Shown here one piece after another: positions 8,480 to 20,599 of a stretch of DNA of 64,000 bases (positions are counted from its first letter, which is position 1; each line of letters opens with the position of its first letter). Source of the stretch: Lunularia cruciata (Eukaryota > Streptophyta > Marchantiopsida > Lunulariales > Lunulariaceae); contig OX419759.1 in NCBI GenBank assembly GCA_948567375.1, forward strand, positions 41,134,593 through 41,198,592, written 5' to 3'. The position numbers and the translations under genes are program-made. The notes beneath the pieces were generated by a model, which was not told the origin of the DNA, made no database searches, and worked only from the letters and a program-made list of their open reading frames with translations.

Positions 8480-9640
8480 CACCTTCTTTATGTATGGTGT
8501 GACATCCCAATGTCAATGTATTTGCAGTATAATTGATAAGAATAGGTCATTCCTATGAGGATATAGTTCAGAGTTGGCTAGGAGTGAAGGGAAAGTGTCA
8601 CTTCGTCACAAGTCAACTGTTGTTATATATTTAACTTCTTGGGTAGGACAATCCCCAGAAGCAAGTAGAGTACTCTTTGTGGCATACTACAACAAAATAA
8701 AAACCACTAAATCACATTCAAAAATAATATCTCACTACATGAGCTCATGAAGGTGATGATTCCATCTATCATGTTGGTCATTGGCCCTAAAGGTCTTACA
8801 CTTGATATTATATAATAGTACCTATACAATGCATACCATAGCACCAATGAGAGCATTCTACTCTTCCCAAAAGGCACTCCTCATTATTATACTACAAGTT
8901 CATAATATCTTGTGCTTTTTATTTTGTGTTATACTTTACAACACTCATAGCCGTCATGGCTCTCAATGTGTCACCCTGACTCTTTAGAACTCCCAAGCTT
9001 GATTGCCCTCTTGCACCTCACCACTTGCATTACTATTTCAAGTTTATCACCATTACTAGACTCAAGGATCATGAAACATACACCATATTGACATTGATAC
9101 AATTAAGAGCTAAGAGGTCCTTAGGCATAATCCCCACAACATAGTCAACTTTGCAAACATACAAGCAAAGTGATTGCACATTCACAAGTTTGAACAGATA
9201 GGTATGAGATGGAACTCCTATCTATGCTGACTAAACTTGTATGAAGTCTAGGTAACTCTCCTCGTACTCTCTATTACAACAAGATGGGGTACATCCATGG
9301 TTGCGTGATGCCATGACCCCAAAACTATGAATTAAGACAAACCCTATTCTCCCTAATTGGTTGTTATAGATTCAATGCTATGGCAATGCCACCTGCAAAA
9401 GAGGCACTTACTAAAAGATCTACCAATACTATGACTCTAGCTACACATTAATGGTCCCATCAATCAGATATTTACAAAAGAATCAATTTAATGTATAGAG
9501 ACTTAATTGCTCAAAGAATTCCTATACATATCATCATGCAAAGACATCCCATCACAATAAAGTCCATAACCCAATGGTCATGTCATGACAACCACAAATT
9601 GATGGTCCAAAGCTACAATTATACAAATATTGTAGACCAC
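8480..9640. other. Insert, left end: no gene seen
   Basis: AT-rich, many short stops in all frames. The longest open stretch (about 8781-8987 on plus) has no recognisable motif. No repeat structure noticed. Confidence 0.4.
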
Positions 9641-9649
9641 AATCTATGT

Positions 9650-10980
9650 TCCTAACACTCCTTCATCTTTATACCTCCAAACCAGCTCCTCAATATGTTT
9701 GTTGTACTCCACCAATTTGTGGTAGATAGTGCTTAAGACTTGCTTGAATTTGGCATCACCATGCTTGTGCAACTTCTTTGCCAACTTGGTTAATTGTTTA
9801 GTGCAATAGGTCTTGGCTTCTAAGGTGTGTATTTCTGACTTCAGCTCCTATAGCTTGGCCTAGTGAGCTTGAGTTGTAATAGTCAATTCCACTTGGGTTT
9901 TTAGCCTCTTAGCAATGTCTTCCATGATTATAAGAACTTGTGTTTGTTCCTTGTCTAGAGTATCATGGATGGATTGCAATTCTATGTCCACCTCTTGTCT
10001 AACTTGTACTCAGAGGATGTGGGCTCTATCTTCATGGTAAGTTACAATCATAGACAACTCCTTGATGCACATCTTGGCTCCTTCCAAGGTGGCATCCCGA
10101 GATTGCTCTTTTGTAGCCTTCTCCTTCCATAGACCATCCAACTCCTTCTTTAATGACATCACTTCCTTGTCCATAACATCCAACTCCTTGGCATGCTTCT
10201 TCTATATCTCCTTTGCTTACCACAAGGATCTACCCTTGATAGTTGTCAAGTTGGAGTCTAGTTGGGTAATCCGCTGCCTTGAGCCTACTATTTCCTCCTT
10301 CATCTTGAAGATCTCTCAATCCATCTCTTGCATACTCTCCTCCTATGCAGTCTTGTAATCCACAAAGGCCTTCTCTTGTTGGGTAGACTCTTGCAAGGTC
10401 TAACTTCACGCCCCATAATACCTCCTTGTGCTTCATTAGCATGGTCTCATTGTCACACTTCCAAGCTATGTAGTTGTTAGAAAGCACAATGTACTCACCC
10501 TACTTCGTCTTCAAGGAGGCCTCAAAATTTTCTAAGTAACTTCAAGGTGACAAATTTATACCTCCATGGAAGTTGGATCTTCTTCCTTTGTAGTGCTCCA
10601 CTCTCTCTTTGTAGTGCTCCACGGCCATGTTCACAAATTGACCTCTCTCTTCTGCCCATGTCAGTCATCTCTTGAGATTCTTCCAGATCATAATGTTGGT
10701 CATCCTATGCACCTTACACCTTGATTTTTGTGAGTTGGGCCTCCAAATGCAAGATGTGGGTATTAGCTTTGATAAACTTTCTTTATTGTTGTTTTTCCCA
10801 TACTGAAATCTGCATGTGAAAGTGCAAGAAATCAATCAATCTCTTGTGATCCATCACCATACGGTCAATTCCTTGGTAAGCAAGGAGTAGTTCTTTTAAA
10901 GTTTTCAATATTGGTCCCAACATGTAGACAACTCAAGATGACAATGTAAGATAGTTAAGAGGGTACATAAAGGGCCCTTC
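9650..10980 (-). pseudogene. Degenerate long coiled-coil protein, minus strand
   Basis: Reading right to left, a frame with scattered stops gives Leu/Lys/Glu-rich helix text: MVMDHKRLIDFLHFHM near 10860, then KELDVMDKEVMSLKKELDGL, ELQSIHDTLDKEQTQVL and LAKKLHKHGDAKF toward 9700. Heptad-like spacing indicates a coiled coil of perhaps 350 residues. No enzyme motif is visible. Other coiled-coil repeat genes in the window (CC copies A, B and C) have a similar composition, but I could not align this one with confidence. It may be the 3' half of the same gene as 13730-15690, split by the purine-rich tract; that is inference. Confidence 0.45.
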
Positions 10981-11459
10981 TATCTATACCGGTAGGCTCA
11001 ACTTGGGTACTAGTACATCTCATGATGGGTTGGCATACCTTTATGAACTTGTGGTGCCATCAAGAAAATAATCTACTAGTTGCATAAGTCCTATGAGGTG
11101 TAATAGAGAAGCTAAGAGAATAGTATGTAGACGTATTTAAAAGTTAGTTGCAAGTGGTGTAAATTTTCTAGGTAGAAAACTTGATAATTGCCAAAAGGAG
11201 TGAAGTTTTCTATAGGTTATAGGTGGCCATTTTTGTTGGATTGTGACAAGAATTCTAAGAGTTGGAAAATGAGTAGTGGTCATTGGTTTGGGACAAAAAG
11301 ATTACTGGAGGCAAGGGCTGGAATTATCTAGACTTTGGTGTGCCTTGAAATTTTATTTTTGTGTTATTGTAAGCTCAAAAATTCTTTTTTTCTATTACAT
11401 AAGCTCAAAAGTTATTTTATGTTATTGTGCCTTGGGAGTTTTATGTTATTGGCAGCAGG

Positions 11460-13150
11460 GGATAATATCTTGAAGAGAGGGAGTTGTGGAAGAGAACAAG
11501 GAGAACAGGGAGGAATCTCAAAGAGGAGGGGTTTGCAAGTTAAGAGAAATATCAAAGAGAAATGCTTGGACAAAGATAGGAGAATCTACCGAAGGATAGG
11601 GGGTAGAAAGGAGAAGAGAAAGAGAAAAGGAAGGAGAGAGACTTTGCGGCCAAAGGAAGGAAGCCTTCATTCAGTATCAGCCATTGGGACAAGACAAGAA
11701 GACAAGTCAGCTGAACTCTTGGGAGAGGTTTTGACAGAAGAGGGAAGAGAGAGTATTCTCAAAGGAGTGCTTCTATGACAAGAGATATCAAGGAACAGAA
11801 GAGGAAGAGATAGAAGAGAGGAAGGAAAATCAATAGGGGCTTACCTTTGAGCTGTGACAGGGCAGAGAAGGAAGAGAAGTGCTTCAAGCGAGTAATTTGG
11901 GCTTTGAATTGTGACAAGACCAGAGAGGGAATAAGGGAAATCATTGAGAGAGCCTTTGAGTTGTGATAGGGCACGAAGAGGAGAAGAAGTGCATCAAGAG
12001 AAAGGATGGAAAGGAAAACTCAAAGGACTGGCCTGGCTGTATCAAAATGAATAGAGATTCAAAGAATGAAGAAGTGGCCTTGGGGTGATATGCAGGGTTG
12101 GACACCAAAGGAGAGAACTGGCTTGCTTGTGCAAAAGTGAGTTGGGATTAGAAGTGAGTGTGGCTTTGGGGTGATAGGAAAGGAGAGGCAATATCAATAG
12201 AGGGGTTTAGCCTGTATAGAAGAAGGGAGACATTAAAAAGATGGGATGTGGCTTTGATTTGGCCTGGATAGAGAGAGGATTTTTGAAGGGAGAGGTTTGA
12301 TCTAGACATGACAAGAGGAAGAAATCTCGTAGGGGTTTGGCTGCAAGAGCAAAATTTTGGATTTTGGGCAAAGGAAGATGCAAGAGAGAAATTTAGAGAG
12401 AGAGACAAGGAGAACTCCTAAAGGAAGGAGAGAGGATATTTTTTGAAGGAAGTGACAAGCAAGAACAAATCTCAAGGTGAGGTCTGGGCAGAGGAACTCT
12501 CAAAGGGAAGGTCCAGGCCAAACAGAATTCAGGCAAGAAGAGAGAAATATAAAGGAAATGTTGGGTGGATAGGAAAGAGGTTTTGAGAAATAGTGGAGTT
12601 TGACTTGAAGAAGTCTAGAGAAAGGACTGGATAGCAGCAAAAGAATTCTTGAAGATGAGACTTTGGCCAAGATAGAGGAAGAGTGAGGAGTGGAAGAGAC
12701 ATCAAGAGAAGGATTTGTTTGGTCTGTGGCAAGATAGAGAAGGGGAGGAAGAGACATCAAGAGAAGGATTTGCTTTGGACTGTGATTGGATAGGAGAAGA
12801 GGGGAAGAAGAAACTCAAAGGACTGAGCCTGGCTATACAGAGGAGTAGGGAACATTCGAGAAAGAGCTTGGCTAGGACTGACTGTATATGAAGAGACCAA
12901 GGATAGGAATTTTTGAGAGGAGAAGTGGTTGTTATGTTGGAGAGTAAAAGGACTTTGGAAGGAGAGGTTTGGCTGTAGGAGAGAACTTTTGAGAGGAGAA
13001 GGGCTAGACAAATATAACTTTTTGAGAAAAGAGCTTGGCTTTGGCCTGGACAAGGATAGAGGAGAAACCATCAAAGGACAGACAAGATTTGCTGCAGCAG
13101 GACAATTCTTGAAGTGGGCTTTGGCAAAACAGAGGGTTATTGTGTTGTGA
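11460..13150 (+). repeat. Purine-rich degenerate tandem-repeat tract (about 1.7 kb)
   Basis: The plus strand is overwhelmingly A and G, with recurring blocks such as gaagagacatcaagagaagg, ctcaaaggactg and gtgacaag-gcagagaagg at roughly 55-70 bp spacing. The clearest pair of units is at 12693-12802. Open frames here on both strands (for example 11335-11778 plus and 12757-13074 minus) follow from the biased composition and have no domain. A long purine/pyrimidine tract can favour triplex (H-DNA) structure. Confidence 0.7.
12693..12802 (+). repeat. Local duplication with 55-bp period in the purine-rich tract
   Basis: gaagagacatcaagagaagg starts at 12693 and again at 12748, each copy preceded by a tract of the type ctgtggcaagatagagaagg. 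The period is 55 bp. Confidence 0.75.
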
Positions 13151-13725
13151 CATATTGTTAGAATGTAGTTGTGCTTGGTTATTTTCTTTCTTGCTTGAGC
13201 AGTTGTAGAAGCTCAAGTGTATTATTGTATGGTCTGGAACTGTTTGGCTTCTCTAAGTGTGTTTATAAATTGCGAAGCTTGTCATTGTGGTGAACGCTAT
13301 GTGGTCCTTGGTGAGTGAATTTGCACATTGTATTCTATGAAGAGTGTCAAGGGAAGAGGACTCCATTTTTAGAGCTTCCAGTCCAGCTTATGCAAATGGA
13401 TTAAGTCACTGATCTATTTGCATGGATTTGAGTCCGGCCGTACAATTTGTACCCAATTCTACAAACCTCACCAAACTCAGTTCTACAAACCCCACCAGAC
13501 CAGAAAATGCTAAACCCAATAATAACAGACCATGAACATTAGCTACTGATATTTGAAGCACAACACTAATCCAAGAAGCTCAACACAAATAGCTATTGAG
13601 AAGAGTCTACATCCAGGAGCAATTGCATGCAAGTTGCTCCAACAAAAGGGCTACTGCCATCAAATCTAAGAGTAGAGCCAGGTTCAGACTGCAAGAAAAC
13701 TTTTGAGTCATTGACAAATAGGGCA
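13151..13725. other. Stretch between purine tract and minus-strand pseudogene, no gene seen
   Basis: Mixed sequence without coding signature. A short imperfect duplication (ttctacaaacctcacca, ttctacaaaccccacca) is visible near 13459-13500. Confidence 0.4.
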
Positions 13726-13729
13726 GCCT

Positions 13730-15690
13730 AAGCACAAGCAGCCAGGTGCCCGGCGCATTCTTGAGACCATATGATCCTCACGACAACAAGAGGTCTCAAA
13801 CTGAGGCAAGGATCATTAGGGCATGTTGCACTCATGGTGCTCCCAAGGTACCCACTCATTCCTCTTCTTTGGGTTGAGACTTTGGGTTGAACCTTCTCCT
13901 TGAGTATAACACTCTTAAAGAATGAATTCTTCAATAATTCAATCTAGGTCCAAGGACACCCATCTTCTTGGTCCTTTCTCCTTTTCCTCACATGAAATTC
14001 TTCTTCCACTCACTTTGAATGGTGAGGGTAGGACAGTCTTGGGAATTGGTTCCTAAGGTGAATTTCCTACCTAATGGTTGTCTCCTTGAGGGACAGTTGA
14101 AACCTTAATTGCCACCTCTTCTTTGTGTATCAATGGTGGGGTAAGAGTCCTCTTTTGCAATCAAGATATCAAGACCTCCTCCTTGTCATCCACCACGATA
14201 TTGCCTCAATCAAGGACAGCCTAGTCTGGCACATCCAACTCCAATGTTGTTGTGAGACTGGATTGAGCCTCCACTCCAGCATCCTCTCCTACTTTTGCCT
14301 TGTTGGAAGACTCCTCAATCTTGTAGAAGGAGTTATATTGCTCAAGAGGCACCACTCTCCCTATTGGCAAAGGTTCCTTCTCTTGTGCTACAAGCATAGT
14401 GGCTTCATTGGGGCCACCTTCTAACTCTTTGTCAGCCCTTTTATCACTTCCTGATCAGGATTTGTCATGGGCTTGGAAAGTCTCATCCTCCAAAGAGCCC
14501 ACTACCTAAGGGTTTGGCCAATGTCTCTTCCCAATCCTTGGCAGACTCACAATCACTTCAGTTTGTTGGTTCCTCTCTAATAGCCTTGTCAATGGGCACC
14601 CACTTACCTATCTTCTATTATTTTATGAAGGTGTCCTTATGCTTCTTGATCTCACCTTCATATCTTAATTGGTGTTGGTAAAACCCTGAGGGATAGTAAT
14701 ATGCCAAGAAGAGCTTCCTCTCCTCCTTTTGCAATAGTCTCAATATAGTAATGCAGCATGAATAGTGAAAGGAAATTAGGTCCTACTATTGTTTGTAATT
14801 GCTCCATAAGCTTTGGTGTTTGGTGATAGAACAACTTCACTCAATCTGTGGGTTTGCCTTCATGCAATAGTTGGAAGAAGGTTGCCTGCCCATTGTTCAC
14901 ATAAGTTGTTCATGAAGATCTGAACAACTTCATCACCAAGGAGACAATGGTGCACCAAGCATGGTCATGATATACTTACACCTTCCAACCATTCCATGTC
15001 TTCTTGTATTTGAATGAGGATTCAAACTTCCTCATCATTTCTTTTGATGGTTGGGGCTAATCTTGATCAAGGTGCATTGCCCTTGGTGTTGAGTTAGACT
15101 TGAGCACTTTCAGACAGTGCTCCTTAATCCACACAAACACATTTCCTCTAAAGCTAGAGAAGTTTGGGTTCTTCTTCTTGATTTCCACTACCATTGGAAG
15201 GTATGAAAAATCCCAAATCCACAATAGAAAGTACAAATGTGTCAAATTCAAGTACTTGGCATAGCAGTAGTGTGCACATTTCTCTATACCAGGTGACTGC
15301 AAAACAACACTAGAATTCTTATTTGGGAGAGACAACACAATAGAAAAGTGCAAATCAAATCCAATCCTCACTTTGCACTCTCAATCCCAATCACCCTCTC
15401 TCAGAATTTCTTGAATTGCTCAAAGGTTCTAAGCTCTTCTTGATTCTAAAAAGTTCCCACCCACACAACTTCAAATGCTCCAAGTATAAGTAGAGCCTCA
15501 AGAAAATTCAATTGGACTTTACCTTCTTGCAAGGTGTTGTATTTATACACTTCAATTGATATGTATGAGATTTTGGTGTGTATTTTTGGTGAAGAATCAT
15601 AATTCATACATGTTTGAAGTGGCACAAGGACTGATAGAGACCAAATTTGGTTCTTTGTCCTATGTATCAATTCCTTGTTAAACATGAAGT
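13730..15690 (-). pseudogene. Degenerate hypothetical protein, minus strand
   Basis: From about 15690 leftward the minus strand holds adjoining open stretches, 15371-15057 and 14840-14658 plus a piece at 13934-13728, separated by stops and frame changes. The text includes KCAHYCYAKYLNLTHLYFLLWIWDFSYLP and FYHQTPKLMEQLQTIVG. I do not recognise a family. Order and strand fit one decayed gene, possibly continuing into the coiled-coil piece at 9650-10980, but no motif supports a function. Confidence 0.35.
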
Positions 15691-15935
15691 TGAAGCATTA
15701 CTTAATGATTGCGGCTCCTAACATATCATCCCACATTCTTGTTCATGGTACTTTTGTTAAAACATCCATTTCCTCCTTCATGACTCTCTAGGAACTTTGT
15801 GGTGATTGAGGAATAATCCATACTTTATACCTTCAAACATCATCTTTCTCACATCATGTGCTTATTTGGAGAAAAAAACAAGAAAAAAACCCACCTAAGA
15901 GAACATCAAGGGAGCTTTGACATATGGGAGGATGA

Positions 15936-17215
15936 TAGAGTGCAAGAAGTACCACTTCCATCTCAAAGACCATAGTTGTTATGTCATGCTCATGAAGAGC
16001 TAGGACATTGTGGAGTAAAGCAGACATATCACTTATTCTAAAGTCATTATTGGTGATACAATATGTAGACCAATGCATAATAGTTTGTTGCAAAATTTTT
16101 GGTTTCTGACCAAGTAAGAGCATCATTTAATGATCCTATGCTATAATTACACCCATTACCTATCATGGGATTAGTTTATCTTTGGAGTTTGGACTTTGCT
16201 AGACCTTTACCATTGACTATGAGACATCATTCGTATGTTTTGGTATGGTAGAGCACTTCTCCAAGTGGATTGAGTTGGTGGTACTTCATGACAAGTCCAA
16301 TGAAGAGACAACATACTTGTTCTTGGATAAGGTTTTTCATCATTTTGGTGCACCAATTGAGGTTTTGACTGATTAGGGTATAGAGTTCTTAGGGGAGTTT
16401 CAAGTCTTGTGTGACAAGGCCTTGATTGATCAGCATGCTACCTCCCAAGATCACCCTAAGGTAGATAGATGGCTTAGTAGAGAGAGTGGTTTTGATGATG
16501 AAGAGAGGATTGCATAAGCATAGTTTGTAGAGAGATCACTTGGAAGATTGGGATCTCCAATCACCTTGGTTGGCCATGGGCTATCAATTCAGCCAGCAAG
16601 CATCCTTAACATCCTTAGCATCCTTCTCTCCTTACTTTCTAATCTATGCACAAGATCCAGATTTATCTATAGCCATTTGTCATGATGCTACTTTTTCATG
16701 TTCTCAATGGGTAGAGATCTTTAGAGAGTGATGATGATGGACTTTGAGAACTTAATGATTGCTCAGCATCAGGATACCTTATGTTATGCTACTATTTGAG
16801 TAAGAAGTTATAGATCCTCAATCCCTTGATTTCTTCTTGGTGACTATGTATATCTATGATAGATTGCACCAATCATACTTGATATTACTACATGCTCCAC
16901 TATCTTGAGAAAATGCAAGGGTTTCCTTCTAGAATCCTCATGTTGGAAGGAAGTGATGGTGTTGTTTGAAAGGATCATGTGCGCAATTATGCACAATTGT
17001 GCAGCATGCCATCTCCCAAACCTTGATTGCACTATAGACCCAAGCTTGGTACTTGTACATGCATGCTTGTTGTGTATGTTATGTGGCTCTTCTACTAGAG
17101 TTGCTATTATGTTGGTGTGTGATGGTTGTTCAAGAGGATTGCATATGGCATGTTTGACACCTCTCCTCATGGTGGATCCTCAAGGATAGTGGTTATGTTG
17201 TAGATGTACTTGACT
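15936..17215 (+). pseudogene. Older copy 2 of the gypsy element, right part (integrase and PHD finger)
   Basis: Resumes the match to copy 1 at its position 4746. Recognisable are the HHCC region (15985-16110, degraded), the DDE core with WSLDFARPLPL near 16185, VLTD near 16365, and LGDWDLQSPWLAMGYQFSQQ-like text near 16540-16600. The C-terminal PHD finger at about 17050-17210 keeps the ligands missing in copy 1: CMLC, VCDGC, LHMAC and a final C-R-C. It has several frameshifts and stops. The TGA that ends the integrase segment in copy 1 (5631) is also here at 16797. This copy confirms that the PHD finger belongs to the family. Confidence 0.88.
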
Positions 17216-17370
17216 TATAGCTAGTTCATCTTGTATGTGCTATAGATTACGGAGAAGTGACTAACAATGGGGCTCAATAGCACTCAGCCTCTTGATCTCG
17301 GCTCACCATATGGCATATCACATACTTGGAGTAAATGACTATCTAGAGTTAGAGGGATCTAATTGCCAAC

Positions 17371-17381
17371 TAGGGGGCAAT
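17371..17381 (+). promoter_or_regulatory. Polypurine tract (copy 2)
   Basis: tagggggcaa directly before the LTR start TGTGGTAC, matching the copy 1 arrangement at 6191-6208. Confidence 0.7.
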
Positions 17382-18051
17382 TGTGGTACTTTAGAGTTCA
17401 TACATGACTTATGTATGAGTTGTGCTTCTATAGGGTATGATGTTGATAGTGATGGATATTGTGTAGTGATGCATATATGCATGGCAACAATCATAACATT
17501 TGTAGCGCCAAAGCTAGTTTGCTTGGACATTGGAGTGAAAGTGTTAGCAATCATAGTTAGTTTAGTAGTTGCTCATGGACTACTTGATGGCAGAAAAATT
17601 TCATGTTAGGGCTACTGATCATATGGTAAGACCCACTGTCCTTTGCACCATTTACACCATTTGCACCATCAATGTGCTATCAATGGCACTATTAGGGCTA
17701 GAGACCTAGGTCAAGGAGAGGAGTATAATTTTGAAGTGCAGCTCTAGAGATTTCACTTCTTTGATGTTGAGCATTTGAGTTCCCAACTTTGGTGAATAGG
17801 CCCCGGTGAGCATCACCTGGAGTCTCTTAGCTAGAGTGGATGTGACTTGATTGTAATGACTATTTGATTATTGATAGATTATTGAATGGAATTTTGAGTT
17901 CAGATCAGATTTGAGTGTGATTTGGGTGGAAGAATGAACTTTTTATTGTGGCACTTTAGAGTTCATGTATGACTTATGTCTGAGTTGTGCGTCTATATTG
18001 TATGTTGTTAATAGTGATGTATGTTGCATAGCTATGTTTATATGCACAACA
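17382..18051 (+). repeat. 3' LTR-like terminal module of gypsy copy 2, with 105-bp end repeats
   Basis: Corresponds to 6208-6869 of copy 1. The 105-bp repeats lie at 17382-17486 and 17947-18051 and differ at roughly 18 positions, against two in copy 1. The divergence between the paired repeats therefore rises with the age of the copy, as true LTR pairs behave. The element ends at CA 18051. Confidence 0.75.
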
Positions 18052-20560
18052 AGTTGAGTTATGATATGGTTTTTTTATTACCCTCACAAAGCACTATTGA
18101 ATAGACCTGGCATATGTTGATTATAGCCAAACTTTTTTTGGAAATTCTCCTTCTCTTGAAGTAGGATTTATGCAATTCACATTGCAAGAGAGAGCGGTAT
18201 TTTTCTCAAGATTGTCTTTGGAATGATAGGCTTGCTGATTTTGTGAGTAAGTTTACATGAGTACTCAAAGCACTTCCTTGTCAAGAAAGATTTTATAGAC
18301 AACTTGCTGCAGTCCATGGCTACCAAAGAAAGTGTTTGCATCCAATGTAGACATATTTGCATCATGTTGCCATAAAATTCTTGAAAGTGATGGGCAAGAG
18401 AGATATAACCAACTTTGAAAGAAATTTTTCCATTATAGAGAAGAAACTAACTTGTAAGTAGAGAGATGTCATGGTCTTGTACTTTGATCTAATGTTATCA
18501 AAGTGCAATTTTGCATCAATGCAGTGAGATGCAATAGTTGTTATCTTGAGTCTAGTCTAGGCGAGATGAGATTTCAAGATGAATATATGATGATTATTAG
18601 CATGTATGTGCAAGTTATTTATTTTGTGAAGTATAAGTTTCCAATTTGTACTAAAAGATAAAGGGCTAGTGGACAAGCATGTGTTGATTGATTTTTATGA
18701 GAGTTTTCTAGTTTGCAAACTTGTCTATTTTGTTTGGTAGTAGCTATTCAATTTTTGTTGTGAGTCTTGTAGAGTCCACCATACTGAACAAAAACTTGAA
18801 ATTTTTCATTCTGGATTGATTACATTGGTAGTTTAGTTAGTATGTATATGATGCACATGAAAAAGAGGTCAAACCCAAAATTATGCACTTGACATTGGTT
18901 GCATTGGATTGATTATATTGGTCACTTAGTTGGTGCCTATATGATGCACAAGAACAAGAGATCAAACCCAAATTTTTGCACCTGATTATGTTGAACCAAT
19001 AAAAATAAGATGGGTGATCAAAAGAACTAACAATACTTGATAAATGGTGATAATCTATATCTAAAGGTTCATATATTTGAACTGCACATGCAAGGTTGAA
19101 GCTATGAGTAGTTGAAAAGATGTGCAAAAAAATTACTAATAGGTGAGGAATTTTAATTTTGTAGAATTCAATTTAACATGGACTCTTGGGCATTTTTAAA
19201 AGGTTATGGTATCTAAAAGACAAGATTACTAATTTTTGTCATTATAAGTATGGAGGTGAAATTCAAATTTTAAAATTTGTGCTTTCTACATTAGATAGCT
19301 CTATATCATCTCAATCCATGTTAGTTAAATCTATGGTTAGGTCTATAAGGAGGCAAGAGAAACTAATTGGCTTTAAGGTATTCATTCACTCTATGCCTTA
19401 TAATGACACTATATTTGCAAGTAGTCAAAGATAATAGTTTAGGTTAAAAAAGCATCAAGCAAGAATGGATAATTGAGCATGTTAGGGAGAAGTTGTATTA
19501 TTTGTTACATATTATAACTACATTTAGGATGTACGTAGTATGTAAGCAAGAGTCAAGGTTTAATGCATTACAATTCACGTGTTTGAGTATAAAAGTTTTG
19601 CTAATTTTTGGAGAATTTTAAAAACTTTTATGCTACTAAAGTCATACTTACCTTTTTCATTTTTGTCTTTGGTGAGTATCATTATCAAAAGCATATGTTT
19701 TAATGACAATCACATCAAATAGAGTAGTCATTGATCAAGTATCTATTTTGAATTAAGAAGGTAAACTTGGAACCATGTATCACAAATGTGTTTAACATAC
19801 CCAACTATAAAAAGTCAGAAATCTATCCAGAGATTGGTTAAGTGGTAATCAAATTCCAAGTATTCACTTCATGTACTCATTATTGAGATGAATAAAGGAA
19901 GTTAATTTGGAATGTATTATGATTTTTGCTATCTTTGCTTGATAGTAAGATATTTTAAAACTATTTGTGTATCCATTTGTAACTAAGGATTTATTTTTCT
20001 CTTGTCAAAAGGTAATTTATTTGAATGGTACAAGGTAACACACTTATGCACAATACTCACATATTTTTGTTTTTTAACAAGTTTTGAAGAAGTGCATTGT
20101 TAAAGCCAAAGGAAGGCTAATCTAACAAGAAACACAAAGAATTGGATGTTTGGCATAGACACTAAGTTGACCTTGGATCAGAGTCAAAAGGACTTGAGTC
20201 AAGTGGACAGAAGTATGAAGCCAAAGATAGAGGAGTTCATATCAAGATGCACAACCTGATCCAAAGAACTTAGAACAACTTTTCCTTGGGTTCAACCAAT
20301 CAAGAAAGTACATGGGAAGAAATTGACTACCTTGGGATCAAGCTGACCTTGAGAGTGATAGGAAACCAACCCGTAGAATTGGTGGGTAAATGGGCAATCA
20401 ATTGAAGAATGACCAATCATTGAAGGACTATAAAATTAAGATTTCAATGAGGAAGCAATGCAATGTTTAGACAATATGTTGTTCCTATTCAAAGTTATCC
20501 CAAAGGAATGCAAACTACAAGCATGCAAGAGGAGTGGGTTAGAGTTTCAGGTTTGATCTT
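18052..20560. other. Unassigned AT-rich region
   Basis: No domain seen. The open frame at 19186-19434 (82 codons, plus) has no motif. An imperfect tandem duplication lies at 18811-18984. Confidence 0.4.
18811..18984 (+). repeat. Imperfect tandem duplication, about 91-bp period
   Basis: Two adjoining units share tggattgatta-attggt, tatatgatgcaca, agaggtcaaaccc/agagatcaaaccc and a tgcac-tga end. Units are roughly 18811-18893 and 18902-18984. Confidence 0.7.
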
Positions 20561-20599
20561 TCATAAATAGAGATTGAGGAAGCACACAATGGTCCCAAA

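Larger units (their letters stand above)
8480..15935. mobile_element. 7.46-kb insertion splitting gypsy copy 2, class unidentified
   Basis: Copy 1 reads continuously through ggagggtagagtgc (4739 on); in copy 2 the match stops at ggagggtaga (8479) and resumes at tagagtgc (15936). TAGA is present at both edges (8476-8479 and 15936-15939), suggesting a 4-bp target duplication. The insert begins CACCTTCTTT and ends GGAGGATGA. I see neither TG...CA LTR ends nor inverted repeats at its borders. It holds minus-strand coiled-coil pseudogenes and a purine-rich tract. It may be a non-autonomous element or a composite of several insertions. Confidence 0.6.

Noticed and set aside
11335-11778. 147-codon Lys/Arg/Glu-rich ORF
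   Set aside because: It lies in the purine-rich tract, where biased composition removes stops; no motif and no conserved copy.
12757-13074. Minus-strand Ser/Pro/Leu-rich ORFs across 12148-13216
   Set aside because: They are complementary readings of the purine-rich tract; overlapping frames on one strand are all open for the same reason.
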